The position numbers were made by a program, and so were the translations under genes. The notes beneath the pieces are model-generated. The model was not told the origin of the DNA, searched no databases, and saw only the letters and a program-made list of their open reading frames with translations. Source: Pirellula staleyi DSM 6068 (GTDB lineage: Bacteria; Planctomycetota; Planctomycetia; Pirellulales; Pirellulaceae). From it: a stretch of 62,604 bases of DNA. The stretch lies in contig CAMDKL010000012.1 of assembly GCA_945900945.1 (NCBI GenBank), positions 1-62,604 of the forward strand, given 5' to 3'. Numbering within the stretch: the stretch's first letter is position 1; every line of letters begins with the position of its first letter. Positions 1-8,868 of the stretch are shown here, piece by piece.

Positions 1-120
1 TGCCGGCACTTGCCGGCACTTGCCGGCAACCGGCCGGCAACCGGCCGGCAACCGGCCGGCAACTGGCTGTATGGATGGCGCCTGTGGCGCTGGCTCTGTG
101 GCGCCGATGGCCCCTGTGGC
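1..120. repeat. GC-rich short tandem repeats at the window edge
   Basis: The first 63 bases are built from the palindrome TGCCGGCA: two copies of a 10-base unit (TGCCGGCACT), then three copies of an 11-base unit (CCGGCCGGCAA). After this CTGTGGCG recurs three times to about position 120. Frame 1 of the plus strand is open from the window edge to a TGA at 160-162, but the translation is low-complexity and rich in Arg, Gly and Trp, so I do not call a gene. The rest of 121-311 shows nothing I can name; it lies downstream of the efflux-pump stop codon and has no clear terminator hairpin. Confidence 0.7.
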
Positions 121-311
121 GTTACCCCGGCAACACGGCCCAGGCAAACCATAACTGGTTGAGCGGCTGCTCGCGTGACCTCCCCGAAACAACGGATGAG
201 CCTCAAAGATTTGAATGTCAGGGATAGTTTGCATCATTGCTGGTCTTGCTCAATTTGGTTTTGTTACCTAGGGCAAATCAAGATCGACCAGATAGTTCGA
301 TGGTATCATCT

Positions 312-3300
312 TCATCGCTTATGTCCGAATCGGTAGAACAAGGCTGGTGTGACCAATTGGTCTAAAAGCGTCGACGTCAGCATTCCACCGAAGACAACCA
401 GGGCAAGCGGATAAAGTATTTCCTTTCCGGTCTGTCCGGCACCCAAAATCAATGGCAGCAATCCTATGAAGCTGGTCGTGGCGGTCATCATCACTGGGGC
501 CAATCGTTCGAGGCTCCCTCTTATGATCATCGCTTCGCCGAATTCCTCGCCTTCGTGCTCCATCAAGTGGATATAATGCGAAATCATCATGATGCCGTTG
601 CGGCTGACGATTCCGATCAGAGTGATAAAACCGATCCAATGGGCAACCGACAACGTTGTCGCACCGATCCAAACACTGGGCCATTGCCACCATGGCACGG
701 CGGCCAAAGCTTGTGTCGACGGCTGATTGACGATCAAGAGCGTGAGAATAGAACCCATGGCGGCCAACGGAATATTGGCCAAAACCTGTAAGGCAGCTCG
801 CCAGGATTCGAGGCATTTTACGAGCAACAGAAAAACACCGACCACCGATAAACTACCGAGAATGAACAATCGCAAATTTGCATCGCGCTGTGCTTCGAAC
901 TGCCCGCCATACTCGATGTGGTAATCGCCGGGCAGATTGCGAAGCCGCTCCTCGATGGGTTGCGTCAATTTGCGAATGTCCGTCACGACGCTTGTAAGGT
1001 CGCGGCCTTGGACATTGCAGAACGCGACTATGCGCCGCTGAACGTGCTCTCGATTGAGCGTATTGGGGCCGGTCGTATCAAGTACGTCGACCACTTCGGC
1101 CAGAGAAACGCGACGTCCCGAGGGAGTGTCGATAATCGTTTGGGCAATCACATCGGGATCGCTACGGGACGCTTCGTCATACCAGACAACCAATCCAAAG
1201 TAACGATCTTCATCCAGTACCTGCGATACGACTCGACCTTTGTAGGCGGTCTCCAACAAGTCAGCGACGTCTCCCGGAGCTAATCCATATCTAGCCGCAT
1301 CTTCGCGCCGAACCTGCAATCGAATTTGCGTCACTTCGACTTGAGGTTCGAGTTGCAGGTCGACGACACCTGCAACCTGGCTCATGGCTGTGTAAATGTC
1401 TTGACTGGCATTGCGCAGTTCACGCAGATCGTTGCCAAAAACCTTGACTGCGATCTGAGCACGCACGCCGGACATGATGTGGTCCAAGCGATGTGAAATC
1501 GGTTGCCCTATGTTGGCTTTGATCCCCGGTATGAGTGTCACTTTATCTCGAATGTCCGCCATCACCGCTTCGTTTGGACGGCCAACCGTCTCGAAACCCC
1601 ATAAGTGAGCAATCGGAATCAACCGAATCACTGAGGCTATGACCCCCGGCTTTGCACGCTGATGTTCTTGGATCCGCACGTCGATCTCCGAGGAGTTCAC
1701 ACCTTCGGCATGCTCATCCAACTCGGCCCGTCCGGTTCGTCTGGAGACAGCAATTACTTCAGCAATATCGAGAAGCATCAGTTCTGCTCGCTCAGCGAGC
1801 CTCTGGCTTTCGATCAGACTTGTACCCGGCTCCGTTTGAAAGCTGATCGTAAAGGTACCTTCATTAAATGGTGGGAGAAATTCCCCACCCATCCAATACA
1901 ACGTGGTTAGCGACAGCGCGACGCATAGCATGGTTACTACAAGAACTGCGTTTGCATTTCGCAAAGTCATTTGCAACACTCGTCCGGCGACACTTTTTAA
2001 GATTCGAAGCAAAAAAGGATCCTCGCGTTCGTCGAGGAACTTTGCGCCTGGCAATAGGTAGTACGCAAGGACCGGTGTGATGGTCAGCGAGACGGCGAGC
2101 GAAGCCAATAGAGATACCATGTAGGACAAGCCCAGTGGTGCGAACATTCGCCCTTCCAGTCCGCTCATCGAAAACAAAGGCAACACCACCAACGCGACAA
2201 TCAACGTTGCATATACAATCGAATTACGAACCTCACTCGATGCATCGTATATCACATCCAGTGCCTGCCGTTGCTGTTCGATGGGCAATTGTCGATTTTC
2301 CTTGAGCCGACGATAAATGTTTTCGATATCAACAATCGAATCATCGACCAAATCGCCGATGGCGACCGCGATTCCACCAAGCGTCATGGTATTGATAGAG
2401 ATCCCAAACCAATGGAATATCATGAACGTCAGAAAGATCGACATTGGCATGGCCGTTAGCGAACTGATACTTGTGCGGAAGTTCCACATGAACAGGAATA
2501 GTACAACCACAACCCAGATCGCTCCATCGCGAACCGCCTCGACCACATTGTCGATCGCGGAACGAATGAAGTCGGCCTGCTTAAAAATTCTTCGTTCGAT
2601 CAGAACATCCGGTGGTAAATCGGCTTGTAAGGCATCCAGGACAGTACCGATCTCACGATCCAATTGAAGCGTATCGGCACCAGGCTGCTTTTGGACCGCA
2701 AGAATAACCGCCGATCCTCCCTTTATACCATCATCTGTTTTGACGCGGACACTGCCATCGCCACGTTTAACTGGACCGCCAAAACGGACTTCAGCGACTT
2801 CTTTAATGAGTACAGCCCGCTTGCCTCTCCATAGGACCGGCGTATTTTCGATATCTTCTAAAGACAGACTCTGACCGCTAATTCGAATTAACGATTCGCG
2901 AGGCGGGCGAACCATGATGCCACCACCAGCGAGGACGTTGGCTTTTTGTGCGGCATCGGTCAATTGCTGTAGCGTGATGTTTTGCGCCGCCAGCCTCGCC
3001 GGTGAAGTGATGATTTGGTACTGCTTCAATGTTCCGCCCATGACGGTGACTTGCGAAACGCCTTCAACAGCTAACAAACGATTCCGAACAGTGAACTCAC
3101 CAAGGGTTCTTAATTGCATCCGCTGCGTCTCCGCCACGTTTTCATTCTCGGGAACTGCGCTCGATCGCAAGCCGAGCAACATGATTTCGCCCATGATCGA
3201 CGAGATTGGAGCCATGACTGGATTGACACCCGCTGGCAGTCTCGCATTCAGCATTTGCATTTTTTCCGTCACGATCTGCCGGTCGCGATAGTTATCCGTC

Positions 3301-3599
3301 CCCCATTCGAATTCAACCCATACAATGGATAGCCCGATCCCCGACGCAGAGCGTACGCGCTGAACGCCTGTCGCACCATTCAGTTGATATTCGATTGGGC
3401 GAGTTACTAACACCTCGACTTCCTCGGGTGCCAATCCCGGCGCTTCGGTCATGATCGTGACCGTCGGTCGATTCAAGTCGGGAAAGACGTCGACTGGCAT
3501 TTGGCTAAGATTGTAGCCACCGTAGAGAAGTATCAACAACGCAACGATCAGCACGAGGCCTCGGTTGTGGAGTGAGAATCGGATAACGGCGTTGAGCAT
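312..3599 (-). CDS. Heavy-metal efflux RND pump, CusA/CzcA family
   Basis: This is the inner-membrane proton-driven pump of a tripartite heavy-metal (HME-type RND) exporter. It is 1095 residues, slightly longer than the usual 1020-1060. The N-terminus (IRFSLHNRGLVLIVALLILL) is the first membrane helix, followed by the conserved MPVDVFPDLNRPTVTI start of the first porter domain. Around residues 410-425 is the family signature with acidic TM4 residues, GDLVDDSIVDIENIYRRL. The second half repeats the pattern of a periplasmic porter region followed by a helix bundle. It lies 39 bases downstream of the adaptor gene and is the last gene of the operon. The substrate (Cu/Ag against Zn/Co/Cd/Ni) cannot be assigned from what I can see. 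No outer-membrane channel gene is in the window. Confidence 0.95.
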   Translation of the reverse strand: MLNAVIRFSLHNRGLVLIVALLILLYGGYNLSQMPVDVFPDLNRPTVTIMTEAPGLAPEEVEVLVTRPIEYQLNGATGVQRVRSASGIGLSIVWVEFEWGTDNYRDRQIVTEKMQMLNARLPAGVNPVMAPISSIMGEIMLLGLRSSAVPENENVAETQRMQLRTLGEFTVRNRLLAVEGVSQVTVMGGTLKQYQIITSPARLAAQNITLQQLTDAAQKANVLAGGGIMVRPPRESLIRISGQSLSLEDIENTPVLWRGKRAVLIKEVAEVRFGGPVKRGDGSVRVKTDDGIKGGSAVILAVQKQPGADTLQLDREIGTVLDALQADLPPDVLIERRIFKQADFIRSAIDNVVEAVRDGAIWVVVVLFLFMWNFRTSISSLTAMPMSIFLTFMIFHWFGISINTMTLGGIAVAIGDLVDDSIVDIENIYRRLKENRQLPIEQQRQALDVIYDASSEVRNSIVYATLIVALVVLPLFSMSGLEGRMFAPLGLSYMVSLLASLAVSLTITPVLAYYLLPGAKFLDEREDPFLLRILKSVAGRVLQMTLRNANAVLVVTMLCVALSLTTLYWMGGEFLPPFNEGTFTISFQTEPGTSLIESQRLAERAELMLLDIAEVIAVSRRTGRAELDEHAEGVNSSEIDVRIQEHQRAKPGVIASVIRLIPIAHLWGFETVGRPNEAVMADIRDKVTLIPGIKANIGQPISHRLDHIMSGVRAQIAVKVFGNDLRELRNASQDIYTAMSQVAGVVDLQLEPQVEVTQIRLQVRREDAARYGLAPGDVADLLETAYKGRVVSQVLDEDRYFGLVVWYDEASRSDPDVIAQTIIDTPSGRRVSLAEVVDVLDTTGPNTLNREHVQRRIVAFCNVQGRDLTSVVTDIRKLTQPIEERLRNLPGDYHIEYGGQFEAQRDANLRLFILGSLSVVGVFLLLVKCLESWRAALQVLANIPLAAMGSILTLLIVNQPSTQALAAVPWWQWPSVWIGATTLSVAHWIGFITLIGIVSRNGIMMISHYIHLMEHEGEEFGEAMIIRGSLERLAPVMMTATTSFIGLLPLILGAGQTGKEILYPLALVVFGGMLTSTLLDQLVTPALFYRFGHKR

Positions 3600-3638
3600 A
3601 TTGGTTAAATCAAGTTTTCGAATGCCACAGGCTCAAGA

Positions 3639-5864
3639 TCACTTCAGCGCTGCGTAGCCAGATTGAAGTGCCGCTGCGCCACTCACTGCAATCGACTCTC
3701 CGAATGACAATCCGTTGACGATTCCGATCTGCAAATCGTTCGAACGTCCCGTGACAACAAATCGACGTTCAAATGTTTTATCGGCCCCCTCAACAAACAC
3801 ATACGAATGCAACCCTTCGTGAACAATTGCTTTCAGTGGGACTGACAGCGAGTTTCCAGCTTTGCCGGTTTCAATGTGGATTCGTGCAAGCATGTTGTGT
3901 TGCAATGGGAACGACGGTTTTCCCTGAAGTTCAATCCACACGGAAAGGGTTTGGTCACCCACGGATATGGATTGACCGCTGCGTGTGATGGTCCCGACTA
4001 CGACTTCGTCAGGAGAAGCTACAAATCGCATTCGCACCTGTTGTCCTATTCGAATACGCGGAAAGTCCCGCTGCGAGATGAAACCTTGAACCCAAGCGTG
4101 GCTGACGTCATGGATTTCGAAAAGTGGTTCATCCGGCCGCACGACATGCCCTAGAAACTTATCGAAGCCTACAATGACTCCGTCCATTGGAGCGAGCACC
4201 GGCAAGGTAATCATCAGTCGTTTGCTGCTCAATAACCCTGCGATTTGCTCATCGGTGATGCCCGCCGTCTTCAATTGTTGGATGACAACATCGCGGCGGC
4301 TGACAAATTGATTGAGCTGACTTTCGTACTCCCAAAGTTGTCGCGGAGCAACTGCCTCGTTTGCTGAACGTAGGTTTTTCACCATCGTTTGTTTCATGTT
4401 GAAGTTCAAACTACTTTGTAGCAACTCGAGCTGCAAATTCTGAAACGCTTGACTTGTGACCTCGGCAAGTACTTGGCCACGGCGCACTCTTTGGCCACGA
4501 TCGACCAATATCTCATAGATTGTTCCACCGAGTTGCGCTGATGCAATACTACGATTGGTAGCGGGAACATCGACCACTCCATCAATCGTAATCGTTTCAT
4601 TGATCGAATCTGTGGAAACTGGTGCCGTCCTCAAACCAATGTCGCGAGCCGACTCGGGACTCACTTTGAGAACTCCCTTTGCAAAGAAGCTACCCAATTC
4701 ATGGCTCCCTCGCGTGACAACGCGATCGCCGGGATAGAGGCTGCCACCTGCAACTTCGATGAAATCTCCTGATCGTTTTCCAAGCACAAGGGTCTGCTTC
4801 TTGTAAGTCGAAGCGACTGCTGTTTGTTCTTGCTCGACAAGAACAAAGCGTTCCGCACCGTCTCGAATCACGGACGAAACGGGCACCACGAGGCGATCGC
4901 TGCCCTTCATGGAATCAACCTTTACCTGGCCCGTCATTCCTGGCAGCAAAATGGGCTGACTATTCAATTCATTCTTCATGGTCGCCCAGACCGTCCCTAA
5001 ATGTGTGTCTGGATTCAAATAAGAATCCACCACATCTACTATGCCACGATAGGAAATGGATGAATCAGTGGTTATTTGAAATTCGATAGATTGTCCAACA
5101 AAAACAGTTGTGAGATCTTTCTCCAAAACTTGGATTTTCAGCCACACACTTCTTAGATCGATGATCTCGAACAGGTGCTCCTTTGGATCGACAACCTTGC
5201 CAAGCGATAAATCGGCGTGAGTTACAACACCATCGATGGGTGATCGAAGCTGGAGGAGTTGTCGATGATTCTGCTGAGGCAACTGCAGGATGGTATCGAG
5301 CATCGTGACTGGAAGTTGTAATGATCGCCACTTGACTGAGGCCAACTCGACGGATGTCTTATCTTGGTCCTGCTTTAGCTTCGCTTCGATCAATCGAACT
5401 GCTGGGATAGAACCACTTCGGCTGGCTTGCCCAATGCTCTCTACCAATTTCGATGACAGTAGAAGATCTACTTGTGCGGCTCTCAACTCTAGAATAAGCT
5501 GTTCCAGCTCTGGACTTTCCATCTCGGCTAGCACTTGACCCTCACTCACGGTCTCTCCTGGGCTCACTTTCAAGTCAACGATTCGACCTGTCAAGGGTGA
5601 TGCTATAACGGCATGTCGGTCCCAGGGCATTACAATGGAACCGTAGGCATTCAAAGTTTGGTGGAGCTCCTTCGCTTCAGCTTCGACGGTTTTTACGTCG
5701 AGCGTTTCGCGTGCAGCCTTAGTTAGGATCATACTCCCGGTTTCGACGTTTACTTCCATGCCTCGCGTTGGCAAAGGACGGTGGCCTTCGTGCGCATGGA
5801 CGTGCGAAACGATCAGCAACGAAGTAACGAGAGCGATGAATCGTGATGGCATGGCTGCGATCAT
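3639..5864 (-). CDS. Tandem (double) RND periplasmic adaptor, CusB/HlyD type
   Basis: This membrane-fusion adaptor links the pump to an outer-membrane channel. It has a signal peptide and then a His-rich mature start (HAHEGH). At 741 residues it is about twice the family length. The sequence holds two adaptor modules in series. Residues about 55-400 carry a lipoyl/barrel-sandwich half-motif (GRIVDLKVSPGETVSEGQVL), a helical hairpin and beta-barrel segments. Residues about 400-741 repeat the pattern (GTIYEILVDRGQRVRRGQVL, helical hairpin, GVIVGFDKFLGHVVRPDEPL, barrel). The gene lies between the lipoprotein gene (15-base gap) and the pump gene. The alternative ATG at 5852 would also leave a usable signal peptide. 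The function as an adaptor is secure; the meaning of the duplication is open. Confidence 0.9.
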   Translation of the reverse strand: MIAAMPSRFIALVTSLLIVSHVHAHEGHRPLPTRGMEVNVETGSMILTKAARETLDVKTVEAEAKELHQTLNAYGSIVMPWDRHAVIASPLTGRIVDLKVSPGETVSEGQVLAEMESPELEQLILELRAAQVDLLLSSKLVESIGQASRSGSIPAVRLIEAKLKQDQDKTSVELASVKWRSLQLPVTMLDTILQLPQQNHRQLLQLRSPIDGVVTHADLSLGKVVDPKEHLFEIIDLRSVWLKIQVLEKDLTTVFVGQSIEFQITTDSSISYRGIVDVVDSYLNPDTHLGTVWATMKNELNSQPILLPGMTGQVKVDSMKGSDRLVVPVSSVIRDGAERFVLVEQEQTAVASTYKKQTLVLGKRSGDFIEVAGGSLYPGDRVVTRGSHELGSFFAKGVLKVSPESARDIGLRTAPVSTDSINETITIDGVVDVPATNRSIASAQLGGTIYEILVDRGQRVRRGQVLAEVTSQAFQNLQLELLQSSLNFNMKQTMVKNLRSANEAVAPRQLWEYESQLNQFVSRRDVVIQQLKTAGITDEQIAGLLSSKRLMITLPVLAPMDGVIVGFDKFLGHVVRPDEPLFEIHDVSHAWVQGFISQRDFPRIRIGQQVRMRFVASPDEVVVGTITRSGQSISVGDQTLSVWIELQGKPSFPLQHNMLARIHIETGKAGNSLSVPLKAIVHEGLHSYVFVEGADKTFERRFVVTGRSNDLQIGIVNGLSFGESIAVSGAAALQSGYAALK

Positions 5865-5879
5865 TAAAGTTGGGCTAAC

Positions 5880-7073
5880 TCAAGGCTCCACTCCGTTCTC
5901 ACCGCGAAGTTTAGCGACCGTTTTCAAGGTCGCATCTGTATCCCGAAACGCCTTCATTTTACAGCCCTTGCAGCACAAGAACACCGGCTCGCCATGGATA
6001 TCGACTTTCAATGGGGTTCCCATGGATCCAAGCAAGCTTTCGGTCATGACGGCGCAGTACTTCTGCGAGTCGACCAAAGATCGGTCTTCCTTGTTCAAGC
6101 CTGCGAGCGTTTCTGCAATTTTCGGATCGAGCTTGTTGTTTGGAGAGGTAGTGTTCGGCGAAGTCGGTTCCGTCTTTTCACCTCCACTGGTTTGCTTTGC
6201 TCCGAGCACATAGTCTCCCGGTGCCTTCAGGCTATCAGGCTCTTCTTTTGCCATGCGAACAAATTCGTCGACGCAAGGTGGGCAACAGAAAAGGTACTTC
6301 TTGCCATCGATTTGCCATTCGACTTTTGGATTTGACTTGGTAAACGTAACTGGACAGATAAAGTCACCGGGCATCGGGGCCATATCATGTTTGGTCATTA
6401 GCCCGCGAAATTTAGCACCAGCCGGCAGCTTTCCATTCGCATCGATATCGGCTTGCATGTATTTGCCACCAGGCGTGAAATAGAGTTTTTGTTCCTCGGC
6501 ACCACTCACTGCCGCAGGCATCCCGATATCGTGTTGCTGAACAGCGGTGGTAAATCCGACGCGAAATCGTTCCGCACCGATTCGCAAATTCGGAATGGTG
6601 ACGTCGATCGCTTTGCCCATTGCTGTCTCTGGCAACTGCCCAACGAATTGCGATGTCTTGCCACCAGCATCTCCATCTTGTGGGACTGCTTTCATTTCGA
6701 TTGGCGTAGCGTCAGTCTCGCCTGCCGCCTTGATGTAAGCCTTCACTGCCTGAACATCAACCTCTTGGATGCGAGTCTCGTCCGCACCTAGCATGAGCAA
6801 TCGAAACTGGCCATCTTTTTCAATGACCGCTTCAGCATGATAACTATCGGAACCGATTGGAATCACAATCCCACCATGAGCTCCCGCAATATGCGGATGC
6901 TCGACTTCCGCAGGTGTATTTCGAACCGTTTTTGAAGTCTTTGAATTGCCATCGACTATGGGATTTGCAGGTAGCTTCGCAGTAGTAGGGGATTGGTTGC
7001 AGCCCACTAGAACTAGGCCGGTTACCGCGAATACGGACAAGGTTACGGCAAAAAGACTCTGATTTCTCGACAT
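5880..7073 (-). CDS. Metal-binding lipoprotein with two YHS/TRASH-like Cys motifs
   Basis: This is a secreted lipoprotein at the head of the efflux operon. The N-terminus is a type II signal peptide with lipobox LVGC near residue 25. The first part (about residues 60-200) has no motif I can name, although HPHIAGAHGG gives His ligands. The second half has two cysteine modules: ICPVT...YLFCCPPCVDEF near residues 240-275, and YCAVMTESLLGSMG...VFLCCKGCKMKAF near the C-terminus. Each pairs one Cys with a CCxxC group, as in YHS/TRASH-type heavy-metal-binding domains. Inference: it binds metal in the periplasm and may pass it to the adaptor. It starts about 57 bases downstream of a dyad shared with the sigma-factor promoter region. 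Confidence 0.8.
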   Translation of the reverse strand: MSRNQSLFAVTLSVFAVTGLVLVGCNQSPTTAKLPANPIVDGNSKTSKTVRNTPAEVEHPHIAGAHGGIVIPIGSDSYHAEAVIEKDGQFRLLMLGADETRIQEVDVQAVKAYIKAAGETDATPIEMKAVPQDGDAGGKTSQFVGQLPETAMGKAIDVTIPNLRIGAERFRVGFTTAVQQHDIGMPAAVSGAEEQKLYFTPGGKYMQADIDANGKLPAGAKFRGLMTKHDMAPMPGDFICPVTFTKSNPKVEWQIDGKKYLFCCPPCVDEFVRMAKEEPDSLKAPGDYVLGAKQTSGGEKTEPTSPNTTSPNNKLDPKIAETLAGLNKEDRSLVDSQKYCAVMTESLLGSMGTPLKVDIHGEPVFLCCKGCKMKAFRDTDATLKTVAKLRGENGVEP

Positions 7074-7438
7074 GTTGGATTCCAGGAACGAGCGTAAAAA
7101 AGGTCCATGAACGGGGATAAGCTGCCTAAAACTAGCATTTTAGACGCGACTAAGGAACATCAACGTAGGATTGGATGCTGTTCTAACAAGAATCCTTCAA
7201 CTAATTGTGCGATTCCTGCTTCGCCCGAAGGCCCATCTTTGGTCTCGTATTGATTTTCATTGGCCACATTGCGCTTCTCGAAATGGGAAAATCTCATCTA
7301 AATGGAAAGTTTCGTGAAGGCAGCCGACGGCTAGGGCATCCAAAAGCTTAGCGGTAGACCAAATAACGCGCAGTCCGAAGGACACCGATGGCAAATCGGA
7401 AGGCGAATTGACGAGTAAGCCGGTGCCCTCTGCTTGTA
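7074..7438. other. Spacer between anti-sigma gene and efflux operon
   Basis: This 365-base stretch has no convincing gene. A 69-codon minus-strand frame (7257-7466) runs into the anti-sigma gene and resembles nothing known to me. The side next to the lipoprotein gene contains the dyad at 7126-7143 (separate entry) and probably the efflux-operon promoter. No strong terminator hairpin is visible after the anti-sigma gene. Confidence 0.6.
7126..7143. promoter_or_regulatory. Candidate operator/promoter dyad upstream of efflux operon
   Basis: On the minus strand this reads CTAAAATGCTAGTTTTAG, a perfect inverted repeat (CTAAAA ... TTTTAG) around TGCTAG, about 50-70 bases upstream of the lipoprotein start. 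The 12-base core AACTAGCATTTT (7130-7141) occurs again, identically, upstream of the sigma-factor gene at 9012-9023. This suggests that one regulator, or the ECF sigma factor itself, acts at both places. Confidence 0.45.
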
Positions 7439-8266
7439 TTAAAACAACTTCAGCGTTGCAACCCATTGACTGACTTCATCAACGTCGGTCGCTCCGACCA
7501 TCGTGAACTGCCGATCGTTTTGACGCCAACTCACCGCCAACTGGCCCGCTGACTCAATTATTCGGCATTGGTTTCCAGAACATTGCGTTTCGATCGAGGG
7601 CAATTCCCCAAACCAAACCGGTTGCTCATCCTTATGCTCAAACACGATCAATGACGTCCCATTCGGGCGTTGACAAACCGATGCCGTACATTTGCAGCAT
7701 GGCATATTAAGTATATGAGTGGAAACTCGCTGAAACCCATCGGGTACACTGCTGAACAGCGCCGGGCGGTAGCCGATGTATTTCGTGGCCGATTCGGTAT
7801 CAAGCTGCTTTCCTTCGTACTTTTCAACGAGACTGGAAATCGCTTTCTGCGGTTCCGATTGCGCGAACTCGATCACGTTTCGAAAATCGACAGCTGACGA
7901 ACCATGTTCGTGAATCGCATGCTCATGCGGTGTGTCCGTTCCATTTGTGGGATACCATACTACACTCGCCAGGACGAATCCTACCGATGCAGACAATGCA
8001 AGTGCAGGAACGATCCACTTCATTGACCGCCGCTCACTCAATCTCAGTTTGGAGGAGATAGCCGCTTCGATACGACCCCAAGTTACTTCCGTATCGACGG
8101 GGGCCTCGACTTCTCGCATCCACACGCCGATTCGACGAAAGGATTCAAGATTTTTTTTGCATGAATCACACGATTCGATATGCAGTGATAGCCGCTCATT
8201 CAACGCGGAGTCTATTTCGCCATCCATGAACCGGGAAAGTTTATCAGTAATATCTTTGCAGTTCAT
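7439..8266 (-). CDS. Zinc-binding anti-sigma factor with cysteine-rich periplasmic sensor part
   Basis: This membrane protein should hold the neighbouring ECF sigma factor inactive until a periplasmic signal arrives. I use the ATG at 8266 (MNCKDITDKLS) because the typical ZAS domain begins there; a start at 8284 would add six residues and overlap the sigma gene. Residues 1-45 form the zinc-binding anti-sigma domain with the HIESCDSC motif. One membrane helix follows (WIVPALALSASVGFVLASVV, about residues 82-101). The C-terminal periplasmic part contains a cysteine cluster, PCCKCTASVCQ, and a second pair, CSGNQC. The Cys groups are unusual for a generic anti-sigma factor and, next to a metal-efflux operon, suggest direct metal or thiol sensing (inference). 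Confidence 0.85.
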   Translation of the reverse strand: MNCKDITDKLSRFMDGEIDSALNERLSLHIESCDSCKKNLESFRRIGVWMREVEAPVDTEVTWGRIEAAISSKLRLSERRSMKWIVPALALSASVGFVLASVVWYPTNGTDTPHEHAIHEHGSSAVDFRNVIEFAQSEPQKAISSLVEKYEGKQLDTESATKYIGYRPALFSSVPDGFQRVSTHILNMPCCKCTASVCQRPNGTSLIVFEHKDEQPVWFGELPSIETQCSGNQCRIIESAGQLAVSWRQNDRQFTMVGATDVDEVSQWVATLKLF

Positions 8267-8271
8267 GGCAA

Positions 8272-8868
8272 TCAAAACTCCCATCCCAATTGAAAAAGCG
8301 CGGACCTCAGTTCAGACCTAGCTTTGTTCAGTCTGGAACCAACCGTTCCTTCTGGTACACCGAGCACATCGGCAATTTTTTGATAGCCGAAGCCCTCGAC
8401 CTCTTTCATGTGCAATAGTGCACGTTGATCGCCCGACAAATGGTTCAGCGCAATCGCGAGTGCTTCTGCATCCTCACGCGAGGAATTTTCATCCGTAAGC
8501 ATGGTCTGCGAGGCTCCTTCACCCGCATATTGGCGTATCCGTTCTTGCTCGCGAGTTGACTTGCGAAGGTGCTGCAGGGATTGATTGACGGCCATACGGT
8601 GAACCCAGGTCTCAAAGCAAGACTCAAATCGAAACTGGCTGATTTTGGAAAACAATGCCACGAAAAAATCTTGAACCACATCATCGACGTGGTCCTGCCC
8701 TACGATCCGTCGCACAATGCGAACTATTTGGGCGGAGATGCGTTGGTATACCTTCTTCTGTGATTCCTGGTCACCGAGAGCAGCTCCGCGAATCCATTCT
8801 TCCAACTCGGCATTGAACTGATTATCGGACTGCTCGTTACTCGTCAAATGGTACTTTTTGGATGTCAT
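8272..8868 (-). CDS. ECF RNA polymerase sigma factor
   Basis: This is a 198-residue extracytoplasmic-function sigma factor of the sigma-E class. Region 2 (about residues 40-100) contains VDDVVQDFFVALFSKISQF and FETWVHRMAVNQSLQHLRK, which recognise the -10 element and melt DNA. Region 4 (about 140-190) contains the helix-turn-helix GYQKIADVLGVPEGTVGSRL, which binds the -35 element. The anti-sigma ATG lies 5 bases downstream of its stop, so the two are translated together. Position and orientation suggest that it drives the downstream lipoprotein-adaptor-pump genes. The dyad at 9010-9027, 140 bases upstream of its start, matches the one before the efflux genes and hints at autoregulation. Confidence 0.95.
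   Translation of the reverse strand: MTSKKYHLTSNEQSDNQFNAELEEWIRGAALGDQESQKKVYQRISAQIVRIVRRIVGQDHVDDVVQDFFVALFSKISQFRFESCFETWVHRMAVNQSLQHLRKSTREQERIRQYAGEGASQTMLTDENSSREDAEALAIALNHLSGDQRALLHMKEVEGFGYQKIADVLGVPEGTVGSRLNKARSELRSALFQLGWEF

Noticed and set aside
7257-7466. A 69-codon frame overlapping the end of the anti-sigma gene
   Set aside because: Overlaps a well-supported gene on the same strand and shows no recognisable motif.
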